Source of the DNA: Scilla litardierei
Taxonomy: Eukaryota > Streptophyta > Magnoliopsida > Asparagales > Asparagaceae
Assembly (NCBI GenBank): GCA_030789695.1
Contig: CM061142.1
Span: 797,433,258-797,497,257 of the forward strand
Length of the DNA: 64,000 nt
Reading direction: 5' to 3'
Part shown: piece after piece, positions 57,241 to 64,000 of the stretch
Layout of the letters: each line of letters opens with the position of its first letter
Numbering within the stretch: position 1 is the stretch's first letter
Translations under genes and position numbers: made by a program
Notes under the pieces: generated by a model
The model's database searches: none
Told to the model about the DNA's origin: nothing
What the model saw: the letters and a program-made list of their open reading frames with translations, nothing else

Positions 57241-58155
57241 GCAGCGTCGGCTTGTGGAAGATTAGGCGATGTGGCAGCAGTATGAGGAGGACGGGATGCA
57301 GGGGCAGGGGCATGCACCCTGATCGGCGTCGGACGCTGGCAGCTTTGATCTCTCCCCCGCCGGCGCAGAGGCCGATACGTGGTCGGTTGGAGGGCCCGGG
57401 GGTGACCTCTTGTTTGCTGCTCCCATGGCACCTCCTGCAGAGGGGAAGAGGAGAAGTTGTGATCAACCAACCGAGGGGAATCGTCTGGCAAGAACATGCT
57501 TGATGATACGGTGGCGACGCTCTCTGTGAACGGGATCTTCTCCGACGACGTCAACGTCGTCATCCTCCCCCCACTAACTTGCCGCATGACGGGCGGCCTC
57601 ACACTTCTCACCAAACATGACTTTGCGCTTGTGGACATCTTCGTCGATTCCCTGATCCGGACGACTTCTCCATAGTGAAAGCAGTCCTTTTACTCGTCGA
57701 CGGTGTCAGCATTCGAGTCGACGCCGTCGTCGGTCTTGATCCAGTTTGCATAGCTGATCTCAGGCATGCTCTACAAATTGGAATGCGAAGCTGAGCTCTT
57801 TGTAAGGGCATAAATCAAATTCACAAAGGGTGAAGGAGAGCAGACCAATTTTAGGCAATGATTGGGTCTTAAAAGCATGAATGTGGAGCACTACTCTTCC
57901 AGCTAAGAGATGCTCGTAATAACGGAGAACGCCATCAGAGGGCATTGGAGCGCGGGTGATGGAGATGCTGGGGGCAGAGCGAACTTTTCATGATCAGCTG
58001 TCGATCTCCCGATGTCGAGCTGTCGATCCAAGCGATGTCAAGCTGCCGAGCTACCGCGAGCTGCTACCGAGCAACACCAGCTCCTCCGACCGTGGCCGAG
58101 CTGATCTGGCTGAAGCACCACCGTCCGGATTCGAGCAACCAAGCAGCTCCTCCGA
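57241..58155. other. Unassigned fragments in the nested element
   Basis: After the ANTH fragment come frames reading MWQQYEEDGMQGQGH and SDAGSFDLSPAGAEAD (plus, 57,270-57,400), possibly the C-terminal part of the same gene. A segment at 57,480-57,960 reads ANWIKTDDGVDSNADTVDE on the minus strand, among other frames. I recognise none of these. They may be further captured host pieces. Confidence 0.35.
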
Positions 58156-58159
58156 CTAA

Positions 58160-58555
58160 GGCCGACCCTAGAGGAGGCCGACCAGTCAAGGCCGAGGCTG
58201 AGGACGACCAGTTCAGGCCGAGGCCTGCCAGTCCAGGCCGAGGCCGAGGCCGACCCCAGAGGAGGCCGACCCTAGAGGAGGCCGACCAGTTCAGGCCGAG
58301 GCCAAGGCCGACCCCATAGGAGGCCGACCCCAGAGGAGGCCGACCCTAGTGGAGGCCGACCAGTCCAGGCTGAGGCCGACCCCAGAGGAGGCCGACCCTG
58401 GAGGAGGCCGACCAGTCAAGGCCGAGGCCGAGGCCGACCAGTTCAGGCCGAGGCCTGCCAGTCCAGGCCGAGGCCGAGGCCGACCAGTTCAGGCCGAGGC
58501 CGACCCCAGAGGAGGCCGACCCTAGAAGAGACCGATTAGTCCATACCGAGGCCAA
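58160..58555. repeat. GAGGCCGACC minisatellite
   Basis: Irregular tandem array of GAGGCCGACCCCAGAG, GAGGCCGACCCTAGAG and GACCAGTTCAGGCCGAGGCC phrases. The frames across it are repeat artefacts. Confidence 0.85.
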
Positions 58556-59560
58556 CCCAGCAAAAAGGTCAAACTATCCTTTTTCCCCTTGCTAATTAAT
58601 TGTGTGCTATCAGACAACTACAAGAGCTTCCCTAACAATTCTCCTCTCTTAAACTTCTTGCGAGATGGTGATTAAAAGCCACATCCTCCTATTTCAACAA
58701 ATGTCTCACAAAAAGCTCGTAGATAAGGCTGTCATGGCCGAGACAACGCCGGATCACACGACGACCAGCATTGCGGCCTCGGCCAACTTGAGGGAGAGGC
58801 GCAAGGAGTGCTTCTAGATCCGAAGATGGGCCAGGAGGACGCGGGGCTACAAGTGGATCGGCAAGGCCGCCAAGGAGAATGAGATCTCGATCGATTTCAG
58901 ATAAGAGACAACACCAACGAGCCTCGCAAGCGTCGGGCTTAGCCCCGACTCGGCCTTCATCGATGGCCCTACCACCACCTCTGGCCATTGTCTCGACGTC
59001 CGTCATACCGACGCCGTGCTGCCATCGCCAAACATATAAGCTGAGCTCCCATCACTGTGCCGCCCCTGCCGAGCTACCTTGGTCGTACCGCCAAACAGAC
59101 AAAAAGCAGTAGCCGGTGCGAGAGCCGGAGCTGGAGTCAGAGCGAGAGCTGGAGATAAAGTTTGAAATGGAACTGGAGATGTGTCTAGATGAGGCCGCCC
59201 CATCCAAGAGGAGGCCGGCCACACCAGTTTAAACAACCCAGGAGGAGGCTGACCAAACGAGTCCGACCACCTTGCCCAGTATCGGAGTCTCAACGCCAAG
59301 CCACCTTGTCGAGCTTACAAAGTTATCCCCACTGCGACGGAGCTGTTGAACCAGTCGAGCATCCAGACCGCTCCTCCGACCATGGCCAAGCCGATCTGGC
59401 CGAAGCACCCCCGTCCAAGTTCAAGCACCCAGATCGCTCCTCCGACCATGCTGTTGGGTCCCCGCTTAACGAACAACTCCTGCATCCACCAATCTGGACG
59501 AAGCAACGGCAGAGCGCCACCATGGAATCTTCGAAAGGCTTCACAAGGTCTTCACCCTTT
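58556..59560. other. Nested element interior, possible captured pieces
   Basis: At 58,730-58,900 the plus strand reads MAETTPDHTTTSIAASANLR, ERRKECF and a stop, then KWIGKAAKENEISIDFR. This looks like ordinary coding sequence but matches nothing I know. The rest shows paired phrases (AGCACCC..CGTCC, GCTCCTCCGACCATG at 59,370-59,450) and no gene. Confidence 0.35.
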
Positions 59561-59568
59561 TCATCGGC

Positions 59569-60115
59569 CATAAGTCGAGGGGCAACTCCCTTCGCAACCG
59601 AACGAACAGATCGGTCAAAGGGCTGGGGCAACCCCCCAACAGGCCGATCACTCCTTCGTCGGCCGTGAGCCGAGGGGCAACTCACCTCGCCACCAAGCGG
59701 ATCTCCTTCGCCGGCCGTAAGCCGAGGGGCAACTCCCCTCGCCACCGAGCGGATCTCCTTCGCCGGCCGTACGTCGAGGGGCAACTCCCCTCGCCACCGA
59801 GCGGATGTCCTTCGCCGACCGTAAGCCGAGGGGCAACTCCCCTCGCCACCAAGCGGATCTCCTTCGCCGGCCGTTAGCCGAGGGGCAACTCCCCTCACCA
59901 CCGAGCGGATCTCCTTCACCGGCTGTAAGCCGAGGGGAAACTCCCCTCGCCACCGAGCGGATCTCCTTCGCCGGCCGTAAGCCGAGGGGCAACTCCCCTC
60001 GCCACCGAGCGGATCTCCTTCGCCGGCCGAAAGCCGAGGGGCAACTCCCCTCGCCACCGAGCAGATCTCCTTTGTCGGCCGTAAGCCGAGGGGCAACTCC
60101 CCTCACCACCAAACA
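59569..60115. repeat. 52-bp tandem repeat with internal hairpin
   Basis: Unit GGCCGTAAGCCGAGGGGCAA, then CTCCCCTCGCCACCGAGCGGATCTCCTTCGCC. About eight adjoining units run from 59,661, spaced 52 bp, plus a diverged one at 59,569. Each has GAGGGG..CCCCTC that can form a stem. Because 52 is not a multiple of 3, the long frames through it cycle and are not genes. Confidence 0.92.
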
Positions 60116-60251
60116 AATCGCGACAACTTATTGTCACTAATCGGCTCCGCAGGACGGACCAAATTCTACAAAAAGAGCAACTTCTTCCCAGTTATACTAC
60201 ATCTCCCGACCTCCACCTTAACAATGGTGGAGCTCAGAAGATGTGGGCAAT
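60116..60251 (+). other. 3' end of the nested element interior
   Basis: Non-coding. The purine-rich GGTGGAGCTCAGAAGATGTG at 60,226-60,245, just before the right LTR, may be the polypurine tract. Confidence 0.45.
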
Positions 60252-61422
60252 TGATCGGACTATTTTGACCGGGCCTGAACGGGCCGGGTTTACTACGGCC
60301 TTGGGGCCCCGGCCCAAGGATCCTACGGGCGGGCCGCACTTCTCCCCCCAATACGAAGGCCCAAAAAGATTACCCACTTTCATAGTGGATGAAATGATGG
60401 CCCAACTTAACGGCCATCGTTTTAGCCATCATGGCTCGTAAGACATGGCAACCATCTTCATGGCCATAACTTGCCAATAATGGTCCGACTTAAATGGCCA
60501 TCTAGCCATCAAGGCTCGACTTCATGGCCAGACTTAATGGCCATCACTCCCCCGCCAATTATGGCAACCGCAATGCCCATTACTCCAGCCTTCATGGCCC
60601 ACCAATTATGGCAATCACTCATGGCCATGACTCCACCTTCATGGCGTCATCAAGTGGGCGCAATTAGAGGGGGTCAACACTTCCCCATTTGCACGACCCC
60701 ATGAATGGTGGCCATGATGTCACGTCATGGCACATTATGAGCATGATTCGTCTATATGAGGAGGGGGCGGGCGTCATTGGAAAGGGGCCTGGGATCTTTG
60801 CGATCTACAACCATGGTATCGTATACTATCACTATGACTCCTTTTCCACCTATAATATTCTTCCTCCAAAGCTCGGCCTGAGGGCTCGGGTATCGGTCTC
60901 TCCGCGAGCCATACTCGATCCCACCGAGCTCCTACACAGATCCGTTCTGACTTAGGCATCGGAGGGGAATTGGTCGGAACCAAGGTCCGACCCCCCTGAC
61001 GAGCTCCCTCGTCTATTCAGGTCCAGGAGATCCAGCGACGCCGAGGCTTCCCCTCAGCGTCCTTCCAACCGGAGCCGAGCGCCCACGTCCCCGAGCCCGT
61101 TCGTCTCCTCCACCACGAAGACGTCGCTCTGCCGAGGCTACCCCTCGCCAAGCCGACGCGAGGATCCGCGCGTCCCCCAATGAGCGACTCCGCCTTCAAC
61201 CGATCCCGGAGGTCGTCGTCTCGCCGAGGCTACCCCTCGGCCCGCCAAAGAACGGAGCCGCGCCTTCCCGCTCGAGCGAACACGCCATCGGCCGACCCCA
61301 CCGGTCAGCTCCGCCTCATGCGACTGCCACGGCAACGCGGGGGTCCCGCGTGTCCCCCTTTGACCGTGTTGACCCCGCACCCTCAATACTATCAATGTGG
61401 TCTGCGAAAAATAGCAGAAACA
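60252..61422 (+). repeat. Right (3') LTR of the nested element
   Basis: 1,171 bp, same ends as the left LTR. Followed by CACGA (61,423-61,427) and then Sirevirus gag sequence. High LTR identity indicates a recent insertion, later than Sirevirus 2 itself. Confidence 0.95.
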
Positions 61423-61427
61423 CACGA
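61423..61427. other. Target-site duplication CACGA, right
   Basis: Second copy of the duplication at 54,446-54,450. Sirevirus gag continues directly with CATTCATAAA. Confidence 0.93.
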
Positions 61428-63607
61428 CATTCATAAAATATGAATTCATATAAACTTGTTTTTCATTCATGCTTGTGTCCTTAGGGCTCCAAATAGTGAA
61501 AATTTTGGGAGCCTTAATCCTATTGGGAGCATGCATGTGTTGTTGATTTCTACGTGATGCATGTCGTGGATAGGCATAAGGAACATGATGAAATGGTGCA
61601 TGATGATACTTGTTCATGTGATGATGTGGGTGAACATATGCATGTGGAGGAACACGTGCGTGAGGGTGTCTCACATGGTGTACACGTGCCCGTGGATGTG
61701 GTGCATAAAAGTCATCATATGTGTGAGCATGTGGAGTAGGATGTGTGTTCCTACGTGGCATAGTCTTGGTGTACATATAAGCATGACCCTTCTTTGGAGG
61801 TCCACCCAAAGTGGGTTTCTTTCCAAAAGAGGGTGTGTACGAGGAGGAAGCACCATTAGTAGATGAACTACCAATAGAGTGTTTGCTCCCACTCGTAGAA
61901 GCATCAGAAGTTGGCCTAACAAAGGTAGTGGCCGACTTGGATGAATTTCCCAACTTATACCCCAAGCCAATGTGGTGATTGGCCGGAAGTAAGTCATTTA
62001 GGATATTATCCAAATGGTCCTTACCTTTATTGAATTTATTAATTCGGCCTAATGTGCACTCATATTTCTCGGTGAGAGAATGCATCGAAGCATCCAAAGT
62101 GGATACTTGCGATGTGAGTGCATAAACACGAGATTTGAGATTCTCATTCTCGATACTCAAAGTTGAGTTCCGAGAAGTCAAATCCGCTATCTCATGGTCA
62201 TCTGATTCCTTAATATGAACATGTTCAAGTTGAGATTTGAGATTTATAATCTCATTTCTCAACTCTTCAACAACGATGTCGTTGTTGGTGATGATAGGTT
62301 TAGGCGAGGTTTGGATGCTAACTAAATCATCTTTTACCTTAGTTTATCTATTTACTAATTTAGTGTATTTAGACCATATTTGCTCATTAGCATTTCTAAG
62401 GTCATCCATTGTTACCTCATCGCCTTCATTGTCGCTATCATTGGAGGAGGAATCTTTATCTTGCTCCTCTCTAGCCATGAAGCACATGTGTACTTGCTCC
62501 ACTTTCTCATCGTCCGACTCTCCACTAGATGAATCCTCGGAGTCGAAGAATGTCCCGACAAGCCCTTTCTTGTACCCCTTTTTGTACTTCTTGGACTTGT
62601 CGAACTTTGGCACCTTCCACCTTTCCTTTTGCTTGTTTTGAGGACACTCCGCTTTCATGTGTCCTGGCTTATTGCATTTAAAGCACAAAGGAGAGGAGGC
62701 GTTAGAAGAACTAATTTTAGACTTGTTCTTAAAATTACCTTTCCGGAAGAACCGGTTGAACTTCTTTGCCATGAGGGCCATGGATTCCAAGTCCAACTCG
62801 TCTTCCGAGTCTTCATCATCGGTCGATGTAGATGTTGATGGAGCGGCCTTGAAAGCAATAGCCTTTTTCTTTGGCTCATCTTGCTTCAAGTAGGACTTCA
62901 TCTTGTCCTGTCTTGCTATCCTTGCGTACCTCATAAGACATTAAGGTACCCATTAGTTGCACGACGGTATAAGTTTTCATATCATTACCTTCGTCGATGG
63001 CGAAGGTATGTTCCTCCCAACAAGAAGGAAGTCCATCGATGATCTTCAAGACTTTCTCCTTTTGGGTGTATGTCTTACCGAGAGCCTCCAACTCGTTTAT
63101 GATGTCGACGAAGCGAGCATAATACTCCTTCATCTTCTCACACTGTAGCATATGAAATAACTCGTAATCTTTATTTACTACTACGAGTTTGGAGTCTCTT
63201 ATCCTACTCGTTCCTTCATGCAAGATGAGGAGGGAGTTCCATATTTGCTATGCACTCTTACATGTGCATATCTTATTGAAGTCCTCGGGCTCCAATGCGC
63301 ATTGCAAGGCGTTCATTGCCTTGGCATTGCTTACCTTCGCGGCGACCTCTGCGGTAGTCCACTTCTCGAAATCTTCTTCGGCGGGCTCGACATACTCCTT
63401 CATCGTGGCTCTCCACAATGACGCACTCCAGAGGAAAGTTTCCATCCGGCATTTTCAGTACCCGTAGTTGGTACCGTTGAAGTAAGGAGGCCTCGTCGAG
63501 GAATGTCCTTCCATTACCGAAGAAGCTCCTTCACGGTTCCTGAAGGTGCTGTAGTCGGAAGGTGGACGAACGGTCTTGTTGTTGTTGGTAGACATATCTA
63601 GGTACTT

Positions 63608-63620
63608 GGCTCTGATACCA
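63608..63620 (-). other. Primer-binding site of Sirevirus 2, tRNA-Met type
   Basis: TGGTATCAGAGCC on the minus strand, two bases inside the 5' LTR edge at 63,623, as in copy 1. Confidence 0.93.
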
Positions 63621-63622
63621 AA

Positions 63623-64000
63623 TGTAATGCCCTACGTAGCTACTGCATAAGTACTAGAGGGGGGTGAATAGTACTTTAAAATAATTAAGAGGATAATTCC
63701 TAATTATCTTGCAAACCTCAACCAACAATGCGAAAATGTAAATGTGACAACAAATAAGAAGCAATCGCAAACAAACAATTTAACGGGTTCGGATCCACCC
63801 AAGTCTCCCCGACTTGTTCCCGGTGATCCTACGTCCCAAACACCCGGATCCCCTCCGGATACTTGAGTTAGAAACCTCTAACTCAAATTTACACTATGAA
63901 ATACTTGTAGAGACCTCTACAAGATCAAATCATACACAAATCGAAATGTGACTCCCACAACCCGGGATCACACACACTCTCACAACCGAGAGTAAAACAC
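63623..64000 (-). repeat. 5' LTR of Sirevirus 2, partial
   Basis: First 378 bp on the plus strand (TGTAATGCCCTACGTAGC), nearly the same as 46,227-46,600 with a few substitutions. The promoter part lies outside the window. Confidence 0.93.

Larger units (their letters stand above)
54451..61422 (+). mobile_element. Non-autonomous LTR retrotransposon carrying an ANTH-gene fragment
   Basis: 6,972 bp, flanked by CACGA, with 1,173- and 1,171-bp LTRs and a primer-binding site. The 4.6-kb interior has no gag, protease, RT or integrase. It holds a broken clathrin-assembly gene piece (56,283-57,240), other fragments I cannot name, and two tandem repeat blocks. The PBS type fits gypsy elements, probably Tat-related, but the lineage is inference. 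Mobilisation must have used proteins of another element. Confidence 0.9.
54386..63595 (-). pseudogene. Sirevirus 2 gag, split by the nested element
   Basis: N-terminal ATG at 63,595. The FNGTNYGYWK block, YYARFVDIINELEALGK, zinc knuckle CFKCNKPGHMKAEC (about 62,650-62,700), acidic SSGESDDEK segment, coiled-coil part and His-rich C-terminus lie at 61,428-63,595. The last residues (NYVGKSKSNWTWLPKV) are at 54,386-54,445, on the other side of the insertion. Small lesions also occur: a stop near 63,248, a frameshift near 62,930 and a stop at 62,344. Without the 6,972-bp insertion and its 5-bp duplication the reading matches copy 1. Confidence 0.9.
46227..64000 (-). mobile_element. Sirevirus copy 2, with a nested LTR element; continues past the window
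   Basis: Minus-strand order from the right: 5' LTR (partial), tRNA-Met PBS, gag (interrupted by the 54,451-61,422 element), pol, AGTCGGTC array, env-like ORF, polypurine tracts, 3' LTR. Removing the nested element leaves about 10.8 kb in the window. The LTR parts that can be compared (46,227 onward and 63,623 onward) are nearly the same, so it is young. It inserted into the Athila-type gag. Confidence 0.93.

Noticed and set aside
59323..60140. Long frames on both strands (up to 257 residues) with repeating SVARGVAPRLTAGEGD-like words
   Set aside because: They result from the 52-bp tandem repeat, which lacks stops in several frames; no domain is present.

Overview
This is a plant nuclear window made almost entirely of LTR retrotransposons stacked inside one another. 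I see no intact single-copy host gene. All recognisable proteins are Ty1/copia (Sirevirus type) or Ty3/gypsy (Tekay/Del chromovirus, Tat-type and Athila-type) products, most broken by stops and frameshifts. The host is an angiosperm. The very GC-rich codons of a captured host gene fragment near 56.3-57.2 kb hint at a monocot, but that is weak inference.

Layout. 1-4.0 kb: AT-rich repetitive DNA without genes, ending in an (AT)n tract. 4.0-13.9 kb: Sirevirus copy 1 on the minus strand (env-like ORF, pol, gag, PBS, 5' LTR), with no 3' LTR. 13.9-16.7 kb: AT-rich DNA and decayed gypsy interior. 16.7-19.6 kb: 5' LTR of a diverged Tekay-like element (D). 19.7-43.4 kb: remnants of one plus-strand Tat-type gypsy (integrase end, tandem repeats, antisense ORF), split by a copia-like solo LTR (20.8-22.6 kb) and by an 18-kb composite insertion, element C (23,636-41,609, target duplication CAAGA). 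Inside C lies Tekay copy A (LTR-gag-pol-LTR, 27.2-36.8 kb), followed directly by a second truncated gag (B). 43.4-44.3 kb: an opposite-strand LTR of family A, running into a 500-N gap. 44.8-46.2 kb: decayed Athila-type gag. 46.2 kb to the window end: Sirevirus copy 2 on the minus strand, whose gag is split by a 6,972-bp LTR element (54,451-61,422, target duplication CACGA).

How the parts work. The Sireviruses read gag, then protease-integrase-RT-RNase H, then a third env-like ORF. Tekay A appears to make Gag-Pol by splicing: a 112-bp intron separates gag from protease and a 71-bp intron lies in integrase, both GT-AG and both holding in-frame stops. Its primer-binding site matches the 3' end of plant tRNA-Ile(AAU) over 18 nt (tRNA recalled from memory), not initiator tRNA-Met as in the Sireviruses.

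Most notable observations: (1) the young element nested in Sirevirus 2 has no gag or pol and carries a broken copy of a clathrin-assembly (ANTH/AP180-like) gene; (2) the Sirevirus (copia) and Tekay A (gypsy) LTRs share the same palindromic AGTCGGTC array just upstream of their TATA boxes, although the two superfamilies are unrelated in their coding regions; (3) that array recurs upstream of the env-like ORF in both Sireviruses, which suggests an internal promoter.
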